From Sphingobacterium sp. (GTDB taxonomy: Bacteria; Bacteroidota; Bacteroidia; Sphingobacteriales; Sphingobacteriaceae): 64,000 bases of DNA. This document shows, one piece after another, positions 34,679 to 43,948 of the stretch. The notes beneath the pieces were generated by a model, which worked only from the letters and a program-made list of their open reading frames with translations, did no database searches and was not told where the DNA came from. The position numbers and the translations under genes were made by a program. The DNA is taken from contig JAIRVH010000028.1 of NCBI GenBank assembly GCA_031253985.1, positions 1-64,000 on the forward strand. The letters are read 5' to 3'. How positions within the stretch are numbered: position 1 is the stretch's first letter; the number at the start of each line of letters is the position of its first letter.

Positions 34679-36172
34679 ATGAAATTATTTAATAAACATA
34701 TATTTCTTGGATTATTTTCGCTTTCAATGATGACTTCTTGTCAGAAATTGACTGAAGTAAATGTTAATCCAAATGAAGCGACAACAACTCACCCGCAAGC
34801 TTTATTGACGAAGGTAGAATGGGATGCTTTTCGGACTTGGCACGGTACCTCACCACTATATGCCTTGAAAATGATTGTGCAAACGGATGGTGAAAATGCG
34901 AATCAAATTTATAATTGGCAAAGGGGAAGCTTTGAGCAATATGGTAATCTTCGCAATATTACCAAGATGACCGAAGAAGCTGAACGTATTGGCGCTGAAA
35001 GTTATTTGGCATTAGCAAAATTTTTCCGTGCGTATTATTTTTATAATCTTACCTTAACGTTTGGTGATGTTCCCTATTCAGAAGCAGCAAAGGGTGAAAA
35101 TTCGGCAATTTTTGCACCGAAATACGATACACAGAAAGACGTTTTGGTGGGTGTATTGAAGGAGCTTGAGGAAGCAAGTATTATTCTGAAGAAGAACAAT
35201 AACACCATAAATGGGGATATTATTTATGGTGGAAATAGTGGCAATTGGAACAAACTAGTCAATTCATTTCGCCTAAAAGTATTATTGACGCTTTCGAAGA
35301 AAACGACTGATCTCCCATTTAATGCAGCGACAGAATTTTCGAAAATATTTACCAATGAGTCCCGGATCACTGATGTTAGCGGAGCTGAAGATGGACAGCT
35401 CGTCTTTTTGAATCAAGAAGGTAATCGATATCCAGAATTTAACTCAAGCGGTTATGGATCGGGAATGTATATGGATTCAACTTTTATCCAACGGTTGCAG
35501 GATCTGAAAGATCCACGGTTATTTGCTGTCGCAACACAAACAAGACTAGGCAAAGAAGCGGGTAAAGCGATTAATGACTTTACGGCTTATGAAGGCGGAG
35601 ATCCGATTGTTCCTTATGCACAGGTGAATGCAAAAGCCGTATTAGGTAAATTATCGAAAGTCCACGAACGATTTTATCAAGATCCTACAGCTGAGCCATT
35701 GGTCTTATTGGGCTGTTCGGAAATGCAGTTTATTTTGGCTGAAGCCATTTTGAAAGGTTGGATAACGGGCGATCTCAATGCAACGTATACCAAAGGAGTA
35801 CAGGCATCGTTCAAATTTTATGAAAAGTATGCGAAAAATTTGGGAACTTATACAAATGAAGCACAAGCGGCCAAATATCTTGTACAAAACTCGGTAAGTC
35901 TTGACGGAGCTAGCTCAAATGAGCAAAAGCTAGAGCGTATCTTGATGCAGAAATACCTGCGCTCATTTCATCAGGGGGGATACTCGGCTTATTTTGATCA
36001 TTTGCGCACGGGATATCCGAGTTTCCGTAAATCTGCGAATGTGAAAACAGCCTATCGCTGGATGTATCCTCAAGATGAGTACAATAATAATACTACGAAT
36101 GTATCTGATGCGATCAAATCACAATTTGGTGGAAATGACAATATTAATTTACAGACTTGGTGGTTAAAATAA
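34679..36172 (+). CDS. SusD/RagB-family outer-membrane lipoprotein (phospholipase operon)
   Basis: 497 residues. Lipoprotein signal with C21 in SMMTSCQK, then a TPR-rich helical SusD fold (for example ESYLALAKFFRAYYFYNLTLTFGDVPYSEA). The length and sequence style fit the SusD-like_2 group. Surface-exposed partner of the SusC protein, capturing the ligand. Its TAA stop shares one base with the ATG of the phospholipase gene (TAATG), so translation of the two is coupled. Confidence 0.93.
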   Translation: MKLFNKHIFLGLFSLSMMTSCQKLTEVNVNPNEATTTHPQALLTKVEWDAFRTWHGTSPLYALKMIVQTDGENANQIYNWQRGSFEQYGNLRNITKMTEEAERIGAESYLALAKFFRAYYFYNLTLTFGDVPYSEAAKGENSAIFAPKYDTQKDVLVGVLKELEEASIILKKNNNTINGDIIYGGNSGNWNKLVNSFRLKVLLTLSKKTTDLPFNAATEFSKIFTNESRITDVSGAEDGQLVFLNQEGNRYPEFNSSGYGSGMYMDSTFIQRLQDLKDPRLFAVATQTRLGKEAGKAINDFTAYEGGDPIVPYAQVNAKAVLGKLSKVHERFYQDPTAEPLVLLGCSEMQFILAEAILKGWITGDLNATYTKGVQASFKFYEKYAKNLGTYTNEAQAAKYLVQNSVSLDGASSNEQKLERILMQKYLRSFHQGGYSAYFDHLRTGYPSFRKSANVKTAYRWMYPQDEYNNNTTNVSDAIKSQFGGNDNINLQTWWLK

Positions 36173-38634
36173 TGGATTCAAGAAGGGTATTCTTAAAAAA
36201 AGCAGCCATGCTGGCTGGGAGTACGGTAGCGATGAACTGGGTACCTGAATCGATACAAAAAGCCTTGGCGATTGAAGCTTCAAATGGATCAACTTTTTTG
36301 GATGCCGAACATGTTGTCTTTTTGATGCAGGAAAATAGATCGTTTGACCATTGTTTTGGAACTTTGAAGGGCGTACGTGGCTTTAACGATCCCCGCGCGA
36401 TGAAATTGCCGAATGGTCTACCTGTATGGGTACAGGGAAATAAAGAAGGTGCATATTTTGCACCTTTCCATTTAGATATCGTCAATAGTAAATCGACTTG
36501 GATGGGGTCGCTTCCGCATGGCTGGCGTGATATGGTCGCGGCTCGTCATGACGGGAAAATGGATAATTGGTTGGAAGCAAAGAGCTCTGGTAATTCAGAA
36601 TATAAGCATTTGCCTTTAACAATGGGTTATTATAACCGTGCAGATATTCCTTTTTATTATGCTTTTGCAGATGCATTTACGGTTTGTGACCAGCATTTTT
36701 GTTCTTCACTGACGGGAACGAGCGCTAATCGATCGTATTTTTGGACTGGTACAGTGCGCGAAGAACCCCGTAATCCCGAATCTGTTGCGCATGTAGACAA
36801 CGGGCAAATCAACTACAAGGATGTCAAATGGAAAACCTATCCTGAACGACTGCAAAAAGCAGGGGTCTCGTGGAAAGTTTATCAAAATGAACTAAGTTTA
36901 CCAGTAGGCTTTAAAGGAGAGGAGGAAGATTGGTTGGCCAATTTTACAGATAACAACCTGGAGTTTCACCAACAATATGGTGTAAGATATCATTTGGCAC
37001 ATTATCAGTGGATGAAAGAACGGGTAAATGAGTTGCATAAATTTTTGGAAACAAATCAAAAAGAAGAATTGCTGCACAAAGCCAAAGCTGAATTGGAGGA
37101 TTTGAAAAGAGATGTCATTCATTATACTCCCGAAAACTTTGAAAAGCTACCCCAATTTGAAAAAGATATTCATCGTAATGCTTTTGTAACTAACTTGGGC
37201 GATCCTAAATTTCACAAACTTGAAAAGATAAATTATCGTGGGGAAAGTAAACATCAAGAAATAGAGGTTCCCGCGGGGGATATTTTCTATCAGTTTCGAA
37301 AAGATGTTGAAGATCGCCAATTACCTACGGTGTCATGGTTAGTGGCACCTTGTCGTTTCTCGGATCATCCGGGCTCACCTTGGTATGGGGCATGGTACGT
37401 ATCCGAAGTCCTCGATATATTGACCAAAGACCCTGAGGTTTGGAAAGAGACGATTTTCATCTTAACTTATGACGAAAATGATGGATATTTTGACCATATC
37501 GCTCCTTTTGTTCCGCCATTGAGCACGAACAAAGATCAGGGTGCCGTGTCAGAAATCGACACTTCGGATGAATATGTTACGCTAGAACAGGAGCGAAAAA
37601 GGAAAAATAGTAATCATGTAAGTTTTGAAAGTCCTATTGGTTTGGGCTATCGAGTACCAATGGTGATAGCCTCACCCTGGTCTAAGGGTGGTTGGGTCAA
37701 TTCCGAAGTTTTTGACCACACCTCCTGTCTTCAATTTTTAGAACATTTTTTGGAGAAGAAAACGGGTAAGGTGGTACGGGAAGAAAACATCAGTCAATGG
37801 CGAAGAATGGTCTGTGGCGACTTAACAACTTCTTTTCGTCCTGTAGATAACATTGCCAAAACAAGGCTTAATCCGGTAGACAGAGACGGATATGTTGAAC
37901 GTATATTCTCCGCTAGGAATAAAAAGCTCCCAACAGATTTTGTGAAAATCGATAGCCAAAAACAGGAGGAAATCAAATCGACAGGTCAGTATCATGCAGC
38001 TATGCAGATGCAAGAGCAGGGGTGGAAGGATGCCTGTGCTTTACCTTATGAATTGCAGTTAAAAGTGCGGCAAACATCAACTGCGTTTTCCATCGCTTCA
38101 ACTTTGGAAAGGAGGCTCAATACCGCTAAAGCGGGATCGGGTTTGCCTTATCAGGTTATTTCCTACTTGGCTTATGATGGACATCCGGTGGGTAAAGTTT
38201 GGAATTTTACGGTACGGGAAGGGGATCAATTAACGTATGACTGGGAATTTGATAAAATTGCAGGAGAGTACATATCATTTGCATTGCATGGCCCTAATGG
38301 GTTTTATCGCGCGATCGAAGCCGCAAAGTCACATCTTCCTACAATTGATGTGTATACAAAAGTTGTCGCTGGAAAGCCTATTCTTTGTGTACAATCCGTG
38401 TCGCTAATTTTGGATTTACTTCTTAGGGACTGTTCCTATAATCTTTTCGATGCGAAGGCAATGCGCAGTGATGAACCTGCTTTGGTTGAAATTGATTGCA
38501 GCAAAAGTGAAGGTTGGTATGATATTGAAATAACGAGTTCAGAAGATCATGCGGTCAAATTCCGCTATGCTGGACATATAGAGACGGGTAAATCAAGTAA
38601 GACGGATCCGTTGATGGGTAAAGTAAAATTATAG
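36172..38634 (+). CDS. Phosphocholine-type phospholipase C (exported)
   Basis: 820 residues from ATG 36172; an upstream ATG at 36157 lies inside the SusD gene and would spoil the export signal. The N-terminus MDSRRVFLKKAAMLAGSTVA is a twin-arginine-type signal (SRRVFLK). The phosphoesterase core contains VFLMQENRSFDHCFGTLKG (metal/nucleophile region), LTGTSANRSYFWTG and LTYDENDGYFDH. The C-terminal 200 residues carry the two repeat-like domains seen in phospholipases of this family. Such enzymes hydrolyse phosphatidylcholine or sphingomyelin to phosphocholine plus diglyceride or ceramide. The stop/start overlap with SusD indicates one operon. Confidence 0.9.
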   Translation: MDSRRVFLKKAAMLAGSTVAMNWVPESIQKALAIEASNGSTFLDAEHVVFLMQENRSFDHCFGTLKGVRGFNDPRAMKLPNGLPVWVQGNKEGAYFAPFHLDIVNSKSTWMGSLPHGWRDMVAARHDGKMDNWLEAKSSGNSEYKHLPLTMGYYNRADIPFYYAFADAFTVCDQHFCSSLTGTSANRSYFWTGTVREEPRNPESVAHVDNGQINYKDVKWKTYPERLQKAGVSWKVYQNELSLPVGFKGEEEDWLANFTDNNLEFHQQYGVRYHLAHYQWMKERVNELHKFLETNQKEELLHKAKAELEDLKRDVIHYTPENFEKLPQFEKDIHRNAFVTNLGDPKFHKLEKINYRGESKHQEIEVPAGDIFYQFRKDVEDRQLPTVSWLVAPCRFSDHPGSPWYGAWYVSEVLDILTKDPEVWKETIFILTYDENDGYFDHIAPFVPPLSTNKDQGAVSEIDTSDEYVTLEQERKRKNSNHVSFESPIGLGYRVPMVIASPWSKGGWVNSEVFDHTSCLQFLEHFLEKKTGKVVREENISQWRRMVCGDLTTSFRPVDNIAKTRLNPVDRDGYVERIFSARNKKLPTDFVKIDSQKQEEIKSTGQYHAAMQMQEQGWKDACALPYELQLKVRQTSTAFSIASTLERRLNTAKAGSGLPYQVISYLAYDGHPVGKVWNFTVREGDQLTYDWEFDKIAGEYISFALHGPNGFYRAIEAAKSHLPTIDVYTKVVAGKPILCVQSVSLILDLLLRDCSYNLFDAKAMRSDEPALVEIDCSKSEGWYDIEITSSEDHAVKFRYAGHIETGKSSKTDPLMGKVKL

Positions 38635-38655
38635 CTGAATCAATTTATGATTAGG

Positions 38656-38700
38656 GCGAAAGCGCTGTTTCACGATCGATGAATACAGCGCTTTTGCTTT
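38656..38700 (+). terminator. Terminator of the SusCD-phospholipase operon
   Basis: 13-bp stem (38656-38668 with 38685-38697, one G-U pair), 16-nt loop, then TTTT. Confidence 0.7.
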
Positions 38701-38827
38701 TGGAAAATAGAGTAATATTCTTTTTGTGTAGATTTTGGTAAAAATGGGATTTGTGTCTCTTGTGTCAAAACGTTATTTTTATGGTTTGGATCGTAGCGCA
38801 CGAAACGGGCTACACATCATAACGAAT

Positions 38828-39544
38828 ATGGAGGAGCAAAAAATTATTTTGGTAGAGGACGAACAGGATGTTGCTGATCTGATCGTGCAAGGCTTGAGCG
38901 AGGATGGCTATAGGGTCATTCATCTGGGGCGTTCGGAAGGTTTGGAACAGCTTTTGGCGAAGCAAGATATCTCCCTTGTATTACTGGACATTCTTTTGCC
39001 GGGAACGAATGGCCTGGATATCTGTAAGCAGATTCGGCAATGGGGCTATACAGATTTACCTGTTATGATGTTGACCGCACTTGGAACCCCGGAGAATGTG
39101 GTGCTCGGACTCGATAATGGTGCTGATGATTATCTTTCCAAACCCTTTAAGCTTATTGAACTGAAAGCTCGGATACGTTCATTGATCCGCAGGCAGCAAT
39201 CCATTGTACAGGCTACCCAACGCGAGTTACAACCATCAAAAGATATCTTTAGTTACGGTTTTCTAAGTATAGATGATTATAAAAAAGTGGCCTATTGTGA
39301 AGGGCAGGAACTCAATTTGACAAGTACAGAGTATCGTTTGCTTTTGTTGTTTATTCAGAGCCCCAAAAAGGTATTTGAGCGAACAGAGCTTTTGGATAAA
39401 ATATGGGGGATAAATTTCGATATCGGATCAAATGTTGTCGATGTTTATGTGAATTATTTGAGAAAAAAGATTGAAAAAGTAACGAGTAAGAAAGCGATCC
39501 ATACGGTTATAGGTATGGGATATGTTTTAAAGATTGAAGACTGA
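38828..39544 (+). CDS. OmpR-family response regulator
   Basis: 238 residues from ATG 38828 (MEEQKIILVEDEQDV); a frame-open ATG at 38735 adds 31 residues with no family match. The receiver has acidic residues in VEDE, phospho-acceptor D54 in LVLLDILLPG, T83 and K105 in YLSKPF. The C-terminal winged helix (about 140-235) ends VDVYVNYLRKKIEK ... IHTVIGMGYVLK. OmpR-family regulators bind direct heptamer repeats at about 11-bp pitch; exactly such arrays occur downstream at 40908 and 45374. It is 10 bp from its kinase gene. Confidence 0.93.
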   Translation: MEEQKIILVEDEQDVADLIVQGLSEDGYRVIHLGRSEGLEQLLAKQDISLVLLDILLPGTNGLDICKQIRQWGYTDLPVMMLTALGTPENVVLGLDNGADDYLSKPFKLIELKARIRSLIRRQQSIVQATQRELQPSKDIFSYGFLSIDDYKKVAYCEGQELNLTSTEYRLLLLFIQSPKKVFERTELLDKIWGINFDIGSNVVDVYVNYLRKKIEKVTSKKAIHTVIGMGYVLKIED

Positions 39545-39554
39545 ATAGTTAAAA

Positions 39555-40913
39555 ATGCATAATTATAACCGAAAGCTTATTTATCTCATAGCGATTCTCG
39601 TTGTCTATGTGAGTTGTTTTGTAGGATTTATCTTTTATTCCATAACGAATTTTGCGTTTACAGATTTCTATAAACGTTTGGATCTGCGAAGAAATATAGC
39701 CGCTGAAAAATTTTTAAATAGCAAATCTGCAAACCAAACTGATCAATGGAGCCTTGATTTTATTGAGAATCTCAATAATCAGCATGAGTTTTTAGTGGAG
39801 TTTGATAGCAGAGGCACCATTTTAAGAAGTCAGGGGTTTCACCACGAGCTATGGGATAAAATCGATAGAAAAGGAAGTTCCAATTTCAAGTCGGGCAATC
39901 AATTTTATTCGACTAAATATTTCTCCCAAAATGGTCGCCACTATATTGTTGGCGCCTCTGCTGAAAATTACTTTTATACACATCATTTGGCCTATCTTCG
40001 GAATCTGCTTATTATCAGTCTGATTTTGGGAATCCTTTTTATTTTTGTGGTTTCGGTTTTTATGAAACGCTCATTCTTAAAACCGATATTAACCATGATG
40101 AAGGAAGTTCAGGAAATCGGTTCGGAAAATCTTTATAAGCGATTGGATGAGGATAAATATAAAGGGGAGCTGCATGCATTGGCACTGACATTTAACCGCA
40201 TGCTTACACGTTTAGAAACTTCTTTTGAGACACAGAAGAACTTTATCAGCAATGCTTCACATGAATTAAATACACCTTTAACCTCCATTATCGGGCAAGC
40301 TGACCTGGCGCTGTCCAAAGAACGCAGCACCGAAGAGTATCAGCGAACATTATTTAAGATTATCGAATCTGCCGAGCATCTGGAGAAAAAAACGAAAGCC
40401 CTTTTACTTCTTGCGCGCACCGGTTTTGTTAATAATGCGACTGCATTTAATCCTGTTCGTATCGACCAGATCGTCATGGATGCCGAGTTGACTGTCAAGG
40501 CTATCAATGACAAATTTAAGATTGTTACTGACTTTAGCCTGCTGCCAGACGATAGCATGCGCCTCAAAGTGAATGGGAATGCGGTTTTGCTTCAACTTGC
40601 ACTATCCAATATTATTAGCAATGCCTGTAAATATTCTCCCGATAGAACTGCCTATATCGCTTTGGGAGCATTGGACAATAAAGTATTTATTCTCATAAAG
40701 GACAAGGGGATTGGAATTCCCTCCCGGGAATTGGATCATATTTATGATCCTTATTTTAGAGCCTCCAACACAAGTGGAATTGATGGTTATGGTATCGGTC
40801 TCCCGTTGGCTAGAAATATTATTAAGCTTCATGGTGGAACGTTAAAGGTCAACTCTGTTGTTGGGGAAGGTACAACTGTAGAAATTGAATTGCCCACTTA
40901 TCTACGATTTTAA
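39555..40913 (+). CDS. Sensor histidine kinase, partner of the OmpR-family regulator
   Basis: 452 residues. The first membrane helix is at about 8-30. A periplasmic sensor of about 115 residues shows no named domain. The second helix is at about 147-170, then HAMP (LKPILTMMKEVQEIGSENL). HisKA follows with H236 in SNASHELNTPLTS, and the ATPase has N-box NIISNACKYSP, G1 DKGIGIP and G2 GYGIGLPLARNII. The gene's F-stop codons (TTT TAA) form the first heptamer of the downstream repeat array. Confidence 0.93.
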   Translation: MHNYNRKLIYLIAILVVYVSCFVGFIFYSITNFAFTDFYKRLDLRRNIAAEKFLNSKSANQTDQWSLDFIENLNNQHEFLVEFDSRGTILRSQGFHHELWDKIDRKGSSNFKSGNQFYSTKYFSQNGRHYIVGASAENYFYTHHLAYLRNLLIISLILGILFIFVVSVFMKRSFLKPILTMMKEVQEIGSENLYKRLDEDKYKGELHALALTFNRMLTRLETSFETQKNFISNASHELNTPLTSIIGQADLALSKERSTEEYQRTLFKIIESAEHLEKKTKALLLLARTGFVNNATAFNPVRIDQIVMDAELTVKAINDKFKIVTDFSLLPDDSMRLKVNGNAVLLQLALSNIISNACKYSPDRTAYIALGALDNKVFILIKDKGIGIPSRELDHIYDPYFRASNTSGIDGYGIGLPLARNIIKLHGGTLKVNSVVGEGTTVEIELPTYLRF

Positions 40914-41025
40914 TGCAGTTTTAATTTTGATCGTACTTCTAATCTCATTTTAATACTGTTGCTCGCTTTCTAATGGAAAGCTAATTTTAGATTCATTCCG
41001 TTGCCATATGTGCGTTTTAACTTTG
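40908..41025 (+). promoter_or_regulatory. Response-regulator-type promoter A: three heptamer-repeat pairs plus -7 box
   Basis: Heptamers ending in TAAT begin at 40908, 40919, 40937, 40948, 40968 and 40979, giving three pairs each at 11-bp pitch. A 17-nt block ATTCATTCCGTTGCCAT (40991-41007) and a -7 box TAACTTTG (41018-41025) follow. The same arrangement with identical offsets recurs at 45374-45491. No well-spaced -33 box is seen, which fits an activator-dependent promoter. Confidence 0.75.
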
Positions 41026-41037
41026 CTAAAAAAAAGC

Positions 41038-41523
41038 ATGGCTAAAACAACACGCATATTAATCCCTAGCGATTTTACCCTTGAGTCGCTCGATTTTGTA
41101 AGTCAAAGTATCGACGAGTCTACTGCAGATCAGATTGATATAATCCTTGTGTACGGCAATCGAAACAGTACTTCTGCGAGTGAATTGTTGGGGATTGGAT
41201 TGGAAGATCAGCTGGATGTACTCCAATCGGCATCTTTTCTAAAGGCTTGCAGCACTATGTATCAACGTTATCAAACCCGGAAGCTCAGTATTTTTGCAGA
41301 TATTTTGGGTACTGATAACGGTCATTATTTGCAGCACTATCTCAAAGGACAGTCCGTCGACGAAATCATCATACCGAGCGGTTATAACTACAAAAAGAAG
41401 ACACGGAACTTTTTTAATGTAGCCGATGCACTGCGCAATGTACAGCATCAGATCCGTCCTACCATTTCATTTAAGGAGCAGCGGCATAATAGAAAAAGTG
41501 AAGTCTTACTTGCCGTAGGATAG
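41038..41523 (+). CDS. UspA-like protein, paralogue 1 of the export locus
   Basis: 161 residues from ATG 41038, just after the promoter; the ATG at 41008 lies upstream of the -7 box and is unlikely. The N-terminus TRILIPSDFTLESLDFV resembles the first strand of universal stress proteins, but the ATP-binding glycine motif of UspA is not evident, so the fold is inferred. It aligns without gaps over about 130 residues with the protein at 45509; roughly half the positions are identical by eye. First gene of the operon with the ABC-type membrane, HlyD and TolC genes. Confidence 0.65.
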   Translation: MAKTTRILIPSDFTLESLDFVSQSIDESTADQIDIILVYGNRNSTSASELLGIGLEDQLDVLQSASFLKACSTMYQRYQTRKLSIFADILGTDNGHYLQHYLKGQSVDEIIIPSGYNYKKKTRNFFNVADALRNVQHQIRPTISFKEQRHNRKSEVLLAVG

Positions 41524-41588
41524 GGCAGTATTATCCATATTGTTTTAGCTGAAAATCATCACTTTTAAATTAACATCTATTTATTTTT

Positions 41589-42590
41589 ATGGGACACATT
41601 CAAGGCGGGCCATCGCCCTTGCAGCGTCTGGCAAGCCTATTACATACCGAGCGGAAAACGATCAATTATATCTTTATTTATGCTATCGTGATCGGTATTT
41701 TTAGTTTGACTATTCCAATTGGAATAACAGCTATTTTTAATTTTCTGAGCAATGGGGCAATGTATAGCTCTACCTATATCTTAATCGCTTTTGTTTTATT
41801 TGGCGTGGTTGTGGCTGGTACGCTATTGATCGGACAAATGACCTTAGTAGAGTATTTGGAACAGAAAATCTTTCTAAAATCAGCAATTGAATTTTCTTAT
41901 CGTCTTCCAAGAATTAAACCTAAAGAGTTACGTGGCAAAAACCTGGTAGAATTGGTCAACCGATTTTTTGATGTCATCATAATTCAAAAAGGAATTATAA
42001 AGCTTTTGATAGACATTATCGCGGCTGTGATGACAATATTCTTTAGCGTGGTTTTATTATCTTTTTATCATCCCGCATTTTTAGCCTTTGGTTTGATTGT
42101 AATCCTCTCTGTAATTGCCATCCTGCTCCTATACTATAAAAGAGGGTTGAGAACGAGTATTGAAGAGTCTGAATACAAATATGAGACCGTAGCCTATTTG
42201 GAAACTGTAGCCGGACAAATCGACCGTTATCGTGGTGACGAGGTTAAAATGAAAGAGGTGACAAATACAGCTGATTATATTGTCAGTAAATATTTGGGGG
42301 CGAGGAACGATCATTTTAAAGTTTTGAAACGTTTTTTTATAGGTTCGGTTATGCTTCGTACACTGTTATTTGGAGCAATGCTTTTGCTGGGATCTTATTT
42401 TGTGGTGGAGCGGCAAATGACTTTTGGTCAATTTGTGGCAGCCGAGGTTGTGATCGTTCAAATAGGTTATGCAATTGAAAAACTAATGACAAATTTAAAT
42501 ACGATTTTTGATATGTTGACTGGGGTTGTCAAATTGGCGGCAGTAACGGATCTTGCGTTGGAGGAGGACGCTGCGATTTATGTTGATTAA
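41589..42590 (+). CDS. ABC-exporter transmembrane protein lacking an ATPase domain
   Basis: 333 residues. Six membrane helices in the type I exporter pattern: a first pair near 25-75, middle helices at about 130-190, a cytoplasmic loop with YKYETVAYLETVAGQIDRYRG (coupling-helix region), and a last pair at about 245-290. The chain stops at the linker (MLTGVVKLAAVTDLALEED) where the ATPase would begin, and the next gene overlaps its end. No Walker motif exists in the operon, so energy must come from an ATPase encoded elsewhere or from another mechanism. Confidence 0.75.
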   Translation: MGHIQGGPSPLQRLASLLHTERKTINYIFIYAIVIGIFSLTIPIGITAIFNFLSNGAMYSSTYILIAFVLFGVVVAGTLLIGQMTLVEYLEQKIFLKSAIEFSYRLPRIKPKELRGKNLVELVNRFFDVIIIQKGIIKLLIDIIAAVMTIFFSVVLLSFYHPAFLAFGLIVILSVIAILLLYYKRGLRTSIEESEYKYETVAYLETVAGQIDRYRGDEVKMKEVTNTADYIVSKYLGARNDHFKVLKRFFIGSVMLRTLLFGAMLLLGSYFVVERQMTFGQFVAAEVVIVQIGYAIEKLMTNLNTIFDMLTGVVKLAAVTDLALEEDAAIYVD

Positions 42591-43941
42591 TAAAGACCGG
42601 CCGGATCAGCAAACCGTGACCTGGAAAGTTCTCTCTATCGATGCAGCGAGTGCTTTATTAAAAGAAAGAGGATCATTAGTGCTGGGGCGTATTTTAGTAA
42701 TTTCTGGGATTGTTTTTGCTTTATCACTGTTTCTCCCATGGAGACAGACAATACCGGGAATAGGAACAGTTACTGCGTTACGTCCCCAGGATAGACCGCA
42801 GACCATACAAAATCAAATTGGTGGCCGCATCGAATATTGGGCGGTAACCGAAGGACAGGAAGTAAAAAAAGGTGATACTATTTTGGTCCTCTCCGAAACC
42901 GCACAATCTTATTTTGACCCGATGCTGCCCTTACGATTAGAGGAGCAATTGCATGCTAAGAGAAGCGGTGCAGATGCTGCTGATCAGAAGATGAAAGCTT
43001 CCGAAGCACAAATAGATGCCCTGCGAACCGGATTGGATTTTCAGCTGGAATCGGCTAAAAATAAAGTAATACAATCTCAAAATCTGGTGAAAATTGACAG
43101 TGCAGAATTAGTCGCTGTCCTGAGCTTTTTTGAGACGAGTGAAAAGCGGCTAAAACGTTACGAAGAGGGGTACCGCGATGGGCTGTTTTCATTGACTGAT
43201 ATCGAAACGAGACGCTTAAATTTACAAAATGACCGCGCGAAAGTCGTAAGTGCGGAAAATAAATTGTCGAATTCAAGGCAGTCATTGGTGAATGCCGGCA
43301 TCGAGTTAAATAATATCCGTGCAAAATATAATGAGTCACTGGCGAAAGCACAGTCCGATTTAAGTTCAGCTTTTTCCTCCAAAGCTTCGGTGCAGGGAGA
43401 TATTGCCAAATTGAAAAATGAGATATCCAATATGGATGTTAGACGTGGCTTATATATCGTTAGAGCTCCACAGGATGGCTTTATTGTAAAAACGTTCAAG
43501 GCGGGAATTGGCGAAAATATGAAGGAAGGTGAATCAGTTGCTACACTACAGCCCAAAAAGCCTTTGCTTGCTGTAGAACTTTATGTGAATGCGATGGATG
43601 TACCGCTCATAGAATCCGAAAGTGATGTGCGTTTGCAGTTTGATGGCTGGCCATCCATTCAATTCTCCGGCTGGCCTTCGGTTGCTGTAGGAACATTTGC
43701 GGGTAAGGTTTCAGTAATCGATAAAGTGAGCAGTACGAACGGTAAATTTAGGATTTTGATACGGGCAACAGATCCAGTTCCTGAAGGTGATGAAGCTTGG
43801 CCTGTGCAGTTAAATCAAGGGTCGGGTGCATACGGCAGGGTCATTCTCGATAAAGTACCCTTATGGTATGAAATCTGGAGGCAATTGAACGGTTTTCCAC
43901 CAAGTTTAGAACGCGAGCCAAAGGAAAGTGGGAAAAAGTAA
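42580..43941 (+). CDS. HlyD-type membrane-fusion (adaptor) protein
   Basis: 453 residues from ATG 42580, which overlaps the preceding gene by 11 bp; the ATG at 42553 is a possible alternative. One membrane helix at about residues 35-55 (LVISGIVFALSLFLPW). A lipoyl half-motif follows (IQNQIGGRIEYWAVTEGQEVKKGDTIL). A long coiled-coil hairpin occupies about 105-275 and the second lipoyl half is VRAPQDGFIVKTFKAG. A beta-barrel and a C-terminal tail follow. It should bridge the inner-membrane transporter and the TolC-type channel across the periplasm. Confidence 0.85.
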   Translation: MLINKDRPDQQTVTWKVLSIDAASALLKERGSLVLGRILVISGIVFALSLFLPWRQTIPGIGTVTALRPQDRPQTIQNQIGGRIEYWAVTEGQEVKKGDTILVLSETAQSYFDPMLPLRLEEQLHAKRSGADAADQKMKASEAQIDALRTGLDFQLESAKNKVIQSQNLVKIDSAELVAVLSFFETSEKRLKRYEEGYRDGLFSLTDIETRRLNLQNDRAKVVSAENKLSNSRQSLVNAGIELNNIRAKYNESLAKAQSDLSSAFSSKASVQGDIAKLKNEISNMDVRRGLYIVRAPQDGFIVKTFKAGIGENMKEGESVATLQPKKPLLAVELYVNAMDVPLIESESDVRLQFDGWPSIQFSGWPSVAVGTFAGKVSVIDKVSSTNGKFRILIRATDPVPEGDEAWPVQLNQGSGAYGRVILDKVPLWYEIWRQLNGFPPSLEREPKESGKK

Positions 43942-43948
43942 TTATTGT

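Noticed and set aside
36157..36171. Upstream ATG (36157) for the phospholipase C gene
   Set aside because: It would add five residues before the twin-arginine signal and lies within the SusD coding region; ATG 36172 overlaps the SusD stop in the usual coupled manner.
41008..41037. Upstream ATG (41008) for UspA-like paralogue 1
   Set aside because: It lies before the -7 box at 41018, and the paralogue at 45509 starts at the equivalent of 41038.
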